64,000 bases of DNA, taken from assembly GCF_006516955.1 (NCBI RefSeq), contig NZ_VHLG01000005.1:1-64000 (forward strand). Reading direction: 5' to 3'. The notes beneath the pieces were generated by a model. It did no database searches and was not told where the DNA came from. It was given only the letters and a program-made list of their open reading frames with translations. The number at the start of each line of letters is the position of its first letter. Position 1 is the first letter of the stretch. Source of the DNA: Martelella alba (GTDB lineage Bacteria; Pseudomonadota; Alphaproteobacteria; Rhizobiales; Rhizobiaceae). Below are positions 52,977-63,226 of the stretch, piece by piece. A program made the translations under genes and the position numbers.

Positions 52977-53208
52977 GGTGCTGTCCTTTCGCGAAAGACC
53001 GGCCGGGAGAAGGGGAGAGAGGCGTCGACGGTCGGTTTTGCGTTAGCCTGTTTCGGTGACAGTGGCGTAACAGGCGCTGGGGAAAGGTGCAGGTCACCTG
53101 CGGCTGTTCAAGAAAAACGCGCTCCGACAGGGCTTTGCGTTGACTTTTGCGCCAGGAAATGGTGTTCCGATGCGGCCTTCGAAAATCCTAGATGCAAGCG
53201 GGACCGGA

Positions 53209-54348
53209 ATGCTTTCCACCTCGATGCCGGAATTTGCCGGCGAGATCCTGAATGAATTTACCACACGCGGCGCGACGCTCACCGATACGCCGGTGATCCA
53301 GCCAGCTGCGCCTTTTCTCGACATGACCGGAGAGGCCCTGCGCCGCCGCATCTTCATGACCGAGAGCGAAACCGGTGAAAGCCTCTGCCTTCGCCCCGAA
53401 TTCACCATTCCCGTATGCCTGCATCATATCGGCGAAAATGCCGGAACACCAAGACGCTATGGCTATTGCGGCATGGTGTTCCGCCAGGCGCGTGATGATG
53501 GCGCTGCAGAGTTTTTCCAGGCCGGGATAGAGGATCTGGGCGAGGATGATTTTGCGTCAGCCGATGCGCGGGCGCTTGCCGATGCGCTAGCCGTGGTGCG
53601 CCGGGTTCTCCTGGATGCGCCGATTGTCACCACACTTGGCGATCAGGCGGTGTTCGAGGCGGTGGTTGGAGCGCTGGGCCTGCCCGGCGGATGGCAGAAA
53701 CGGCTGATCCAGGCTTTTGGCAATCGCCGCCAGCTGGAAGGGCTGATGGAAACGCTGGCCAGCCCTCAGCCCGTTTCGGGGCTTGACCGGCGGGTCGCAG
53801 CATTTCTCGCCGATGGCGATGAGGCGGGACTGATCGCTTATCTCGACCAGACCATGCAGGATACTGGCTATTCCACCAATGCCAGCCGTTCACCGGCGGA
53901 AATCGCCCGGCGGCTGAAGGAAAAGCTGGCGCTTTCCGTCACCAGCCTCGATGCGGAGGCGCTTGAGGCGCTGAACAGCTTTCTGGCGCTTGAACTGCCG
54001 CTCGGTGCGGCCTCTGATGCGCTGGAGGCTTTTGCTGCAAAATTCGATCTCGATCTCGGTCCGGCTGTTGCCACCTTCGAGCGCCGGGTTGCGGCGCTCA
54101 AGGCGGCCGGTGTTGATGTTGAGGCGATCTGCTATCGGGCAGCCTTCGGTCGCCCGCTCGACTATTATACCGGCCTGGTTTTCGAGATTTCCGAACGTGA
54201 TGGCCGCAAGGCGATGCTGGCTGGCGGCGGCCGCTATGACCGGCTGCTGACGCTTCTGGGCGCGACGGAACGCATCCCTGCCGTCGGCTTTTCGCTCTGG
54301 CTCGACCGGATCGCCCGCACGCGCGACAAGACTGGAGAACCGGTATGA
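53209..54348 (+). CDS. hisZ: ATP phosphoribosyltransferase regulatory subunit HisZ
   Basis: The 379-aa protein has the class II tRNA-synthetase-like fold of His[40 protein letters not shown], and the C-terminal GGGRYDRLL. It has no tRNA-charging role and activates the short HisG in the first step of histidine synthesis. The start is uncertain; ATG 53209 with GGGA upstream is preferred to 53170, 53140 or 53224. A hisS gene, usually next to it in Rhizobium, is absent from the window. Confidence 0.92.
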   Translation: MLSTSMPEFAGEILNEFTTRGATLTDTPVIQPAAPFLDMTGEALRRRIFMTESETGESLCLRPEFTIPVCLHHIGENAGTPRRYGYCGMVFRQARDDGAAEFFQAGIEDLGEDDFASADARALADALAVVRRVLLDAPIVTTLGDQAVFEAVVGALGLPGGWQKRLIQAFGNRRQLEGLMETLASPQPVSGLDRRVAAFLADGDEAGLIAYLDQTMQDTGYSTNASRSPAEIARRLKEKLALSVTSLDAEALEALNSFLALELPLGAASDALEAFAAKFDLDLGPAVATFERRVAALKAAGVDVEAICYRAAFGRPLDYYTGLVFEISERDGRKAMLAGGGRYDRLLTLLGATERIPAVGFSLWLDRIARTRDKTGEPV

Positions 54349-55040
54349 CCATTACCATCGCTCTGCCGTCCAAGGGGCGGATCAAGGAAGCCTCGCAGGC
54401 GGCGCTGGAACAGGCCGGTTTCGAGATCGAGGCAATCGGCAATGACCGCTCCTATCGCGGCCGGGTCAAGGGGCGTGATGATATCGAGATCGCCTTCCTG
54501 TCCGCATCTGAGATTTCGCGCGAGGTTGGCCGTGGTGTCGTCGATTTTGGCGTCACCGGTGAGGATCTCCTGCGGGAGGGGCTGCCGAATGTCGATGACC
54601 GGGTCGAGTTCGTCGCCCGTCTCGGTTTCGGTCAGGCCGATGTGGTGGTCGCGGTGCCGGAGATCTGGCTCGATGTTGACAGCATGGCCGATCTCAATGA
54701 TGTGGCTGCCGAATTCCGCAGCCGTCACGGCCGCAGGCTTTCCATCGCTACCAAGTTCTGGCGGTTGACGCAGCAGTTTTTCACCGCCAAGCACGGTATC
54801 CAGCTCTACCGGATTGTCGAAAGCCTCGGGGCGACTGAAGGCGCGCCCATGGCTGGCCAGGCCGATATCATTGTCGATATCACCTCGACCGGTTCGACGC
54901 TCAAGGCCAATCACCTGAAAATCCTGAAGGATGGCGTTATCCTGAAATCGGAAGCCTGTTTTGTGCGTGCACGCAAAGCCGAGCACGCGGCCGATCCGGT
55001 CATTGCCGAGATTCGCGATGCGCTGATGGCAGCTGGCTGA
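54345..55040 (+). CDS. hisG: ATP phosphoribosyltransferase, short form
   Basis: The 231-aa catalytic subunit begins [12 protein letters not shown] and has [11 protein letters not shown] and the PRPP-binding [14 protein letters not shown]. The short length without the C-terminal regulatory domain fits dependence on HisZ. The start overlaps hisZ by 4 bases. Confidence 0.96.
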   Translation: MTITIALPSKGRIKEASQAALEQAGFEIEAIGNDRSYRGRVKGRDDIEIAFLSASEISREVGRGVVDFGVTGEDLLREGLPNVDDRVEFVARLGFGQADVVVAVPEIWLDVDSMADLNDVAAEFRSRHGRRLSIATKFWRLTQQFFTAKHGIQLYRIVESLGATEGAPMAGQADIIVDITSTGSTLKANHLKILKDGVILKSEACFVRARKAEHAADPVIAEIRDALMAAG

Positions 55041-55190
55041 TCATCCGTCCAGCGATATTCGGTCAAAACGCGATTACATTTTGTTGCAAAATAGTGAGGT
55101 CTTTCTCAGACGCGCGGGGTTGCAAATCTGTGACAAGGGCAACATTTGTTGTGTTCTGTTATGATTCCGTCTACCTGATAAGGAGCGCAG

Positions 55191-55898
55191 ATGTCGCGCA
55201 TCTCCGATTTTCCGATCACCCGGCGGTGGCAGCCGAAGAACCCGGATGTTCTCCAGCTCTATTCGCTTCCAACGCCGAATGGCATCAAGATCTCCGCAGC
55301 TCTTGAAGAAACTGGCCTGCCTTATGAAGCGCATCTGGTGTCCTTTGCGACCAATGACCAGATGACGCCGGAATTTCTGTCTTTGAACCCCAACAACAAG
55401 ATCCCGGCGATTCTCGATCCCGATGGTCCCGATGGCACGCCGATCGGGCTTTTTGAATCGGGCGCGATCTTGCTCTATCTGGCTGAGAAGTCCGGCATGT
55501 TGATGCCGGAGGATCCGGTTGGCCGCTATGAGACGATCCAGTGGGTGATGTTCCAGATGGGCGGCGTCGGGCCGATGTTCGGTCAGTTCGGCCATTTCTA
55601 CAAATATGCCGCCGACAAGGTTGCCAACAATCCCTATCCGACAGAGCGCTATTCCAACGAGACGCGGCGGCTGTTGGGCGTGCTCGAGCAACGCCTGGCG
55701 GGCCGCCGTTTCATCATGGGTGAGACTTATACGATCGCAGACATCGCCATTTTCCCCTGGGTGCGCGGGCTGACAACGGCCTATGATGCCGCTGAACATC
55801 TGGGACTTGCCGCGTTCACCAATGTCAATCTGTGGCTTGCCCGCTGCCTTGAGCGTCCGGCCAGCCAGAAGGCGCTGAATATCCCGCCGCGCGACTGA
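55191..55898 (+). CDS. Glutathione S-transferase, Nu-class (YghU/YfcG-like)
   Basis: A 235-aa GST with a thioredoxin-like N-domain (LQLYSLPTPNGIKISAALEE, conserved Thr-Pro-Asn for glutathione binding and no catalytic Cys), FESGAILLYLAEKSG, and an all-helical C-domain with ERRFIMGETYTIADIAIFPW-like ending. Nu-class enzymes reduce disulfides and peroxides using two glutathione molecules. AAGGAG is near the ATG. A strong terminator follows. Confidence 0.92.
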   Translation: MSRISDFPITRRWQPKNPDVLQLYSLPTPNGIKISAALEETGLPYEAHLVSFATNDQMTPEFLSLNPNNKIPAILDPDGPDGTPIGLFESGAILLYLAEKSGMLMPEDPVGRYETIQWVMFQMGGVGPMFGQFGHFYKYAADKVANNPYPTERYSNETRRLLGVLEQRLAGRRFIMGETYTIADIAIFPWVRGLTTAYDAAEHLGLAAFTNVNLWLARCLERPASQKALNIPPRD

Positions 55899-55930
55899 GG
55901 CAAGGGCAGGCTGTAATATTGCAATCTGAC

Positions 55931-55957
55931 GGGCCGGATTTTCCGGCCCGTTTTTTT
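55931..55957 (+). terminator. Rho-independent terminator after GST
   Basis: GGGCCGG / CCGGCCC stem (55931-55949) followed by GTTTTTTT. Confidence 0.92.
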
Positions 55958-55983
55958 GCATTTGATAGGTGTTAAAAAATAGA

Positions 55984-56013
55984 TTGAATTCAAATTATTT
56001 GTATGGCATTTAT
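55984..56013 (+). promoter_or_regulatory. Promoter and palindrome of the MarR-FUSC operon
   Basis: TTGAATTCAA (55984-55993) is a perfect 10-bp palindrome and its left part serves as -35 (TTGAAT). ATTTAT at 56008-56013 is a -10 with an 18-base spacer. A start point 7 bases past the -10 would coincide with the MarR ATG at 56020, and no ribosome site is visible. Confidence 0.5.
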
Positions 56014-56019
56014 ATCGTC

Positions 56020-56454
56020 ATGAACCCGCTTTCTCCCCGTTTTCGTTTCGGTCTCCGCTTTGTCATGTTGTCGCGCCAATGGCGTCACACGCTCAATCTG
56101 CGACTGGCGGAAATCGGTTTTTCCGATGCGGCCTGGGCACCGCTTGTCCATCTTGAGGCGTTCGGTGATGGCATCAGTCAGAAGGAGCTTGCCGAAAGGC
56201 TTGGTCTTGACGGTTCGTCCCTTGTGCGCACGCTTGATATCCTTGGCCGTGACGGTCAGATCGAGCGGCTGCCGGACCCGGTCGACAGGCGCGCCCGCCG
56301 CATCATGCTGACCGAGAAAGGCAAGCGTTCCGTTGTGGAGATCCGGAAGGTTCTCGTGGCGGCGGAGACGGAAATGCTGGCGGATTTCGACGATGATGAG
56401 ATCGAGGCGTTGCTTGACGCCTTTGACAAAATAGATGGACGCCTGAAAAAATGA
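56020..56454 (+). CDS. MarR-family transcriptional regulator
   Basis: The 144-aa protein has the MarR winged helix (SQKELAERLGLDGSSLVRTL near residue 52, wing near PVDRRARRIMLTEKG). It overlaps the efflux gene by 4 bases, the usual layout of an autoregulated repressor and its pump. No Shine-Dalgarno is seen before the ATG, which may mark a leaderless message. Confidence 0.93.
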   Translation: MNPLSPRFRFGLRFVMLSRQWRHTLNLRLAEIGFSDAAWAPLVHLEAFGDGISQKELAERLGLDGSSLVRTLDILGRDGQIERLPDPVDRRARRIMLTEKGKRSVVEIRKVLVAAETEMLADFDDDEIEALLDAFDKIDGRLKK

Positions 56455-58409
56455 CTTCTTCAACCGGTGAGACGACCGGTCACCCGCTGCGGTTTTTCAT
56501 CCGTGCCGGGTTTGATCCCGAGCGTTTTTCCTTTGCCGCGAGAACCGCAATTGCTGCCGTGCTTGCGCTGTTTTCCGCTTTCGCCCTGGGGCTTGATCAT
56601 CCGCAATGGGCGGCAATGACGGTCTTTGCCGCCTCGCAGCCGACGCGCGGGCAATTGGTCGAAAAAAGCTTGTTCCGCCTGGTGGGGACAGTGGTCGGCG
56701 CCTTTGCCGGCGTCTGCCTTGTCGCCTTTTCCGGCGGTAATCCCATGCTGCTTGTTCCGGGCCTGGCGCTTTGGATCGGGCTGTCGACCCTCAGTGCCAA
56801 TGTCCTGCGCGGCTTCGTTTCCTATGGCGCGATCCTGGCCGGCTATTCGGCTTCAATGGTGGCGCTGCTCGATTTCGCCCATCCCGATGATGTCATGCAT
56901 CTGGGGCTCGATCGGGTCGCGACCATTGCCACGGGGATTGTCGCTGCCCTTGTCGTTGGTCTCATCATGATCAAACGGCAGGGGGAGAACCCGCTGCACG
57001 GCCGGATCCGCCTTCTGCTTTCACGCGTGTTGCAGGATATGGCCTTTCGTCTTGCACGCGAGGTGCCGCCAAAGACCGGGGAACTGCCGGTTCTTTTGTC
57101 TGAGCTTTCTGCCATCGAGGATGCGCTTGGCCCGAATGGGGCAGGTTCGCTGCGCTCGCACCGCTTTGCGCGTGCTGCCCGCGGGCTGCTGATTGCCGAG
57201 GTCGAGGCGCTTTTGTGGTTGCGCAGCGGTCCCTCACGCAGCTGGCCGCCGGCTGTCTCCGAAATTCTCGGGCGCGCGTCCGCCGCATTGCAGCGTAGTG
57301 ATGGCGAGGCCGAGGCGCGCCGTATTCTTGCTGAGGCGACCGCTATCTGTGGTGCTGATAGCGCGCTCGGCCACGTGCTTGGCGGGCTTGATGAAGCGCT
57401 TGGCGGCTATCTCGGTCAAGATGCCGGTTCGCCGGGTGACATAAGCTCCCAGCGCCAGGTCATTCTTCATCGCGATTTTCGCGGAGCCGCACGGGCAGGA
57501 TTGCGCTCGCTCTTTGCCATGCTGCTTGTCGGAAGCTTCTGGGTTGCCACCGGCTGGCAGAGCGGCCCCTTCATGTTGCTCGGCGTGTCGATCATGCTGA
57601 CGATGTTCTCGACCTTCGAGAACCCGGCGCGGATGATGCCGATCGTCTTTTCCGGTCAATGCCTTGGCGTTGTGGGTGCCTTGGCGTGCCGTTTCCTGGT
57701 CTGGCCGCATGCCACCAGTACATTCGACATGGTGGCGATGATGGTGCCCTTTATTCTGCTGGGTGCGCCGATATCTTCCAACCGCCGCTCAATGCCTTTT
57801 GGTTTCGACTATTCCATGGTGAGTCTCTTGCTGTTGAAGCCGTCATTGCCGCTGACGGGCGATTTTCGCTCATGGCTGCTGACCGGCCTTGCCGTTGTTC
57901 TGGCGCCAGCCTTTGCCTTCATCGTCTATCGCCTGGTCTTTCCGGTCAACAATGCGCGCCGCCGTGATCTGCTTATCGCCGCGATGATCCGCGAATTGCG
58001 GCTGATCGCGGCCAGTGACAATGCGCTCGAGAAACGTCAGGCCTGGCGTGCGCGCTTCTATCACCGCCTGCTAAGGCTGTTGCGTTACACCGATGCCAGT
58101 TCCGCCGCCGTCAAGGCATCGGTGGATATGGGGCTTGCGATCCTTGGCCTCGGCAATCTGGTGTTTCGCATGCATGAATGGGCTTCGGATGTGGATGGTT
58201 CGGTACGGCTCAGACGCGCTGCGCGTCTGGGGCTGGCGCGGGTCGCGCGCATTGAAGCCGAGCCGCAAAGGACTGCTGAAGCGCTTCAGCGCCTGTCCCG
58301 GCTTTTGGAGCCTTCTGTGCCGGAGGTGTCTCGAACCATGGCGCTGGCTGCAGGCGACATCATCGCCTGGCTGGGGCTGAAGGCAGATGGAAGCCGGTCA
58401 AACCGGTAA
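56451..58409 (+). CDS. FUSC-family efflux protein, AaeB-like
   Basis: The 652-aa inner-membrane protein has two blocks of membrane helices (about 30-165 and 340-490) separated by cytosolic domains, the FUSC/aromatic-acid exporter (AaeB, YccS) plan. It probably exports aromatic carboxylates under MarR control. No periplasmic adaptor (AaeA) gene is next to it, which is unusual for AaeB. Confidence 0.88.
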   Translation: MTSSTGETTGHPLRFFIRAGFDPERFSFAARTAIAAVLALFSAFALGLDHPQWAAMTVFAASQPTRGQLVEKSLFRLVGTVVGAFAGVCLVAFSGGNPMLLVPGLALWIGLSTLSANVLRGFVSYGAILAGYSASMVALLDFAHPDDVMHLGLDRVATIATGIVAALVVGLIMIKRQGENPLHGRIRLLLSRVLQDMAFRLAREVPPKTGELPVLLSELSAIEDALGPNGAGSLRSHRFARAARGLLIAEVEALLWLRSGPSRSWPPAVSEILGRASAALQRSDGEAEARRILAEATAICGADSALGHVLGGLDEALGGYLGQDAGSPGDISSQRQVILHRDFRGAARAGLRSLFAMLLVGSFWVATGWQSGPFMLLGVSIMLTMFSTFENPARMMPIVFSGQCLGVVGALACRFLVWPHATSTFDMVAMMVPFILLGAPISSNRRSMPFGFDYSMVSLLLLKPSLPLTGDFRSWLLTGLAVVLAPAFAFIVYRLVFPVNNARRRDLLIAAMIRELRLIAASDNALEKRQAWRARFYHRLLRLLRYTDASSAAVKASVDMGLAILGLGNLVFRMHEWASDVDGSVRLRRAARLGLARVARIEAEPQRTAEALQRLSRLLEPSVPEVSRTMALAAGDIIAWLGLKADGSRSNR

Positions 58410-58494
58410 GAAAATCTGGCGGGACAGCCAGAGCGCCGGGCGAAAGCGTAGTTGCCGGTGTTTCGATGCCCCGGCGCTTCAACAAAGACCGGGG

Positions 58495-58528
58495 AGCCTC
58501 GGACGATGCAGACTATTCGCCCGAGGCT
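58495..58528 (+). repeat. Inverted repeat after the FUSC gene
   Basis: AGCCTCGG and CCGAGGCT (58495-58502, 58521-58528) with an 18-base loop, followed by TTAAAGC. It may end the MarR-FUSC transcript. The rest of 58410-58608 holds nothing recognisable. Confidence 0.5.
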
Positions 58529-58608
58529 TTAAAGCGCGTCAAAGGGCTTTAGCCGGGGCGCTGGCCCTGTTCGGCGATGCGCCATTGCAGCGGCAAAACC
58601 GACCATAG

Positions 58609-58640
58609 AAAAAGGGCGATCCCGAAGGATCGCCCTTTTC
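58609..58640 (-). terminator. Rho-independent terminator of groESL
   Basis: AAAGGGCGATC / GATCGCCCTTT stem with a 6-base loop (58610-58638) and T-runs on both strands; it follows the groEL stop by about 45 bases and is bidirectional. Confidence 0.88.
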
Positions 58641-58681
58641 CGAATATCTGACGAATGGTCAGATGAAACCGGACTGGCCGA

Positions 58682-60343
<1,662 letters not shown>

Positions 60344-60402
60344 TCAAACCTTGAGAAGGGCGAGAGCCCGTTAGTTCACATAAAGGGGATGATAGCCCGA
60401 AA

Positions 60403-60699
60403 TCAGGCGATAACGCCCATGATGTCGGCTTCCTTCATGATCAGAAGGTCTTCGCCGTCGAGCTTGACTTCGGTACCCGACCACTTGCCGAACAGAACGC
60501 GGTCGCCAACCTTGACGTCAAGCGCGACAACCTTGCCGGCTTCGTCACGAGCGCCGGTGCCGACAGCGACGATTTCGCCTTCCTGCGGCTTTTCCTTGGC
60601 GGTGTCGGGGATGATGATGCCACCCTTGGTCTTGGCTTCAGACTCAACACGGCGTACAACGACGCGATCATGCAGGGGGCGGAAAGAAATGCTTGCCAT
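60403..60699 (-). CDS. groES: Co-chaperonin GroES
   Basis: A 98-aa Hsp10 with [14 protein letters not shown], the mobile loop [15 protein letters not shown] and the closing [22 protein letters not shown] 60699 is the family start. First gene of the groESL operon. Confidence 0.98.
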   Translation of the reverse strand: MASISFRPLHDRVVVRRVESEAKTKGGIIIPDTAKEKPQEGEIVAVGTGARDEAGKVVALDVKVGDRVLFGKWSGTEVKLDGEDLLIMKEADIMGVIA

Positions 60700-60759
60700 T
60701 TTGTCTATTCCCTCGATCAAATGACATCTGCGGCGCATTCGCAACCGCTCGAAACTTTG

Positions 60760-60786
60760 TTAGCACTCCCTCCATGAGAGTGCTAA
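60760..60786. promoter_or_regulatory. CIRCE element (HrcA operator)
   Basis: TTAGCACTC-N9-GAGTGCTAA, a perfect match to the CIRCE consensus, between the groESL promoter and the groES start. HrcA repressor binds it in the absence of heat stress. Confidence 0.97.
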
Positions 60787-60794
60787 CGACCGCT

Positions 60795-60823
60795 GATTTA
60801 GGTGTGGTGTCACTTTGAGTCAA
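60795..60823 (-). promoter_or_regulatory. groESL promoter
   Basis: On the minus strand TTGACT (60818-60823) and TAAATC (60795-60800), 17 bases apart, a housekeeping-type promoter immediately upstream of CIRCE. Confidence 0.8.
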
Positions 60824-60946
60824 GAACAGGGGCAATAAATTTTACAACGCTCCTGTGTCTTTCAGGGCTCAGGCACCAGCCGTTTCACAATCCGGTTGCG
60901 CAATATGTTTAGGACGACCCTTATGTGTGCGCATTGAGGGTAAACT

Positions 60947-62254
60947 GTGGCAGTTCTGGCTGACGAAACGATCCCGTCCCTGCGAACCGCGACCATGGTC
61001 TGGCTGCGGATCGGGGTCTTGAGTTTTGGCGGCCCGGCCGGGCAGATCGCCATGATGCATAAAATGGTGGTTGAGGAGCGGCGCTGGATTGACGAGAAGC
61101 GGTTCCTGCATGCGCTGAATTACTGCATGTTGCTGCCGGGCCCCGAAGCGCAGCAACTGGCGACCTATCTCGGCTGGCTCCTTCACGGTATCAAGGGCGG
61201 GATGATTGCGGGGGTGCTGTTCATTCTTCCCGGTCTTGTCGCCATCACGGCGTTATCGTCGGCCTATGCGCTTTATCTTGATACGGCCTGGCTTGCGGCG
61301 ATCTTTTTCGGCCTCAAGGCGGCTGTGCTGGCTATTGTGGTTCAGGCTCTGCTGCGCATTGCCAGCCGTATGCTGCGGGCCGATGCGGCGTTTGTTATTG
61401 CCGGCCTGGCATTCGTTTCGGTCTATGCCCTGCAGGTTCCGTTCCCTTTGATCATTATTGCCGCCGCCTTTGCCGGGGGGCTTTTCCTGAAGGGGGATCG
61501 CGGTGCCGAAGATAGCCCTGTGCCGCAGCGATCGCGCGGCTGGCTGGCGACCATGGCACCGCTTTTCTTCATCCTTGCCTGGCTGGCGCCGCTTGCGGCG
61601 ATGATTGTTTTCGCTGCGCCTGAAACCATGCCTGCGGTTTTTGCCTTCTTTGCCCGGGTCGCGCTGGTGGCCTTTGGTGGCGCCTATGCCGTGCTCGCCT
61701 ATGTGGCGCAGCAGGCGGTCACGCATTTCCATTGGCTGACACCAGCGCAGATGATGGATGGCCTTGCGCTGGCCGAGACAACGCCGGGGCCGCTGGTTCT
61801 GGTCCTGTGTTTTGTCGGCTTTTTCGCGCTCTATAATCATCCGCTTCTTGCCGCACCGGTTTTATCCGGTGTCCTCGGCGCGCTCCTGACAGCATGGGCG
61901 ATCTTCATGCCGAGTTTTGTTTTCATCTTTGCCGGTGCGCCTTTCGTCGAGACCCTGCGGCGCAAAAAGTCACTCGCTGCCGCGCTTGCCGGGATCGGAG
62001 CTTCGATTGTCGGGGTGATGGCAAATCTTGCACTTTGGTTTGCGGTTCATGTCCTTTTCACCGAGGTTCGGGCGATTGCCCTGCCATGGAGCAGGGGAGT
62101 GGCCTTCAGCCTGCCGGTCTGGTCAAGCCTGGATCCGCTGGCCTTCGGCCTGAGTCTGGCCGCCATGATCGCCGTCATGCGTTTCAAGCTGTCGCTCATG
62201 CCGCTTTTGTTTGCTGCTGCCGTGGCGGGGCTTGCTTTGCTGCCTTTCTTATGA
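60947..62254 (+). CDS. chrA: Chromate transporter, CHR family (two-domain)
   Basis: The 435-aa membrane protein has two CHR domains; the first shows SFGGPAGQIAMMH and NYCMLLPGPEAQQLATYLGW, the second AFGGAYAVLAYVAQQ and AETTPGPLVLVLCFVGF. The long form is associated with chromate efflux. The start is a GTG at 60947 with GAGGG upstream. It is divergent from groESL. Confidence 0.92.
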   Translation: MAVLADETIPSLRTATMVWLRIGVLSFGGPAGQIAMMHKMVVEERRWIDEKRFLHALNYCMLLPGPEAQQLATYLGWLLHGIKGGMIAGVLFILPGLVAITALSSAYALYLDTAWLAAIFFGLKAAVLAIVVQALLRIASRMLRADAAFVIAGLAFVSVYALQVPFPLIIIAAAFAGGLFLKGDRGAEDSPVPQRSRGWLATMAPLFFILAWLAPLAAMIVFAAPETMPAVFAFFARVALVAFGGAYAVLAYVAQQAVTHFHWLTPAQMMDGLALAETTPGPLVLVLCFVGFFALYNHPLLAAPVLSGVLGALLTAWAIFMPSFVFIFAGAPFVETLRRKKSLAAALAGIGASIVGVMANLALWFAVHVLFTEVRAIALPWSRGVAFSLPVWSSLDPLAFGLSLAAMIAVMRFKLSLMPLLFAAAVAGLALLPFL

Positions 62255-62315
62255 CCTTTTGTGCGCCGTCCAGATGTCCTGCGACCCCTTACTTGCTGCT
62301 TTCAAGGAAAAATAA

Positions 62316-63167
62316 ATGGCTGAACCGATTGAAGCCCTGAGCACCATCCATAGCCGCTATGATCTTGTTCTTTGTGATGTATGGGGTGTGTTGCACAACG
62401 GTGTGAAAGCCTATCCGGAAGCGCCGGCAGCTTTGGCCAGCGCCCGTAAGGCAGGCGTGAAAGTGGTGTTGCTGACCAATTCACCACGACTTTGCGATGC
62501 GGTTGCAACCCAGCTTCTGGCCTTCGGCATCACCGATGAAAGCTATGATGCGATTGTCACATCCGGTGATGTGACCAAAAAGCTGATCGTAGATGGCCCA
62601 AAAAAGCTCTTCTATCTCGGTCCCGAGCGTGACACGGCGCTGATTGCCGGAACGGGTGCTGAAATCGTCTCTGCCGAAGAGGCAGAGGGCATTTTATGCA
62701 CCGGGCTTTTTGACGATGAGACCGAGACGCCGGAAGATTACCGCGATATGCTGACGGCGTTCCGCATGCGCGGCCTGCCGTTCATCTGCGCCAATCCGGA
62801 TCTGATCGTCACCCGCGGAGACAGGCTGGTACCCTGCGCCGGTGCGCTGGCCGCGCTCTATGAAGCGCTTGGCGGCGAAACGCTGATTGCCGGAAAGCCG
62901 CATAAGCCCATCTATGATGCGGCTGTCGCCAAGGGCAGCGCCCTTGCGGGCAGGACAATCGCGCATGAGCGCATTGTGGCGATCGGTGATGGCATGCCGA
63001 CCGATGTGCGCGGCGCCCGCAATTACGGGCTCGATCTGCTGTTCATCTGCGAAGGTATTCATGCCCATGACTATACGGTTGACGGTGTGGTCGATGAAAA
63101 GGCGCTCACCCGCTTCTTGACGGAACAGAAAGCAGGGCCGAAATTCTGGCTGCCGCTGCTTCGCTGA
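62316..63167 (+). CDS. HAD-family hydrolase, TIGR01459 (NagD-like)
   Basis: The 283-aa phosphatase has motif I DVWGVLHNG, motif II LLTNSPR, Lys motif AGKPHKPIYDAA and motif IV GDGMPTDVRGARNYG. The family is restricted to alphaproteobacteria and usually precedes ribF, as here, suggesting a flavin-linked phosphatase; the substrate is not established. AAGGAA precedes the ATG. Confidence 0.93.
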   Translation: MAEPIEALSTIHSRYDLVLCDVWGVLHNGVKAYPEAPAALASARKAGVKVVLLTNSPRLCDAVATQLLAFGITDESYDAIVTSGDVTKKLIVDGPKKLFYLGPERDTALIAGTGAEIVSAEEAEGILCTGLFDDETETPEDYRDMLTAFRMRGLPFICANPDLIVTRGDRLVPCAGALAALYEALGGETLIAGKPHKPIYDAAVAKGSALAGRTIAHERIVAIGDGMPTDVRGARNYGLDLLFICEGIHAHDYTVDGVVDEKALTRFLTEQKAGPKFWLPLLR

Positions 63168-63226
63168 GCAGCAATCATGGGACACAGCATGGCCGGGGAA
63201 GGCTCCGGCCGGAGCGGAAGACTGGA

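Noticed and set aside
55074-55961. 295-codon minus-strand open frame
   Set aside because: Antisense to the GST gene and reads through its terminator.
58410-58608. Small gene or tRNA downstream of the FUSC gene
   Set aside because: No cloverleaf and no frame with a start, ribosome site and family match; only an inverted repeat.
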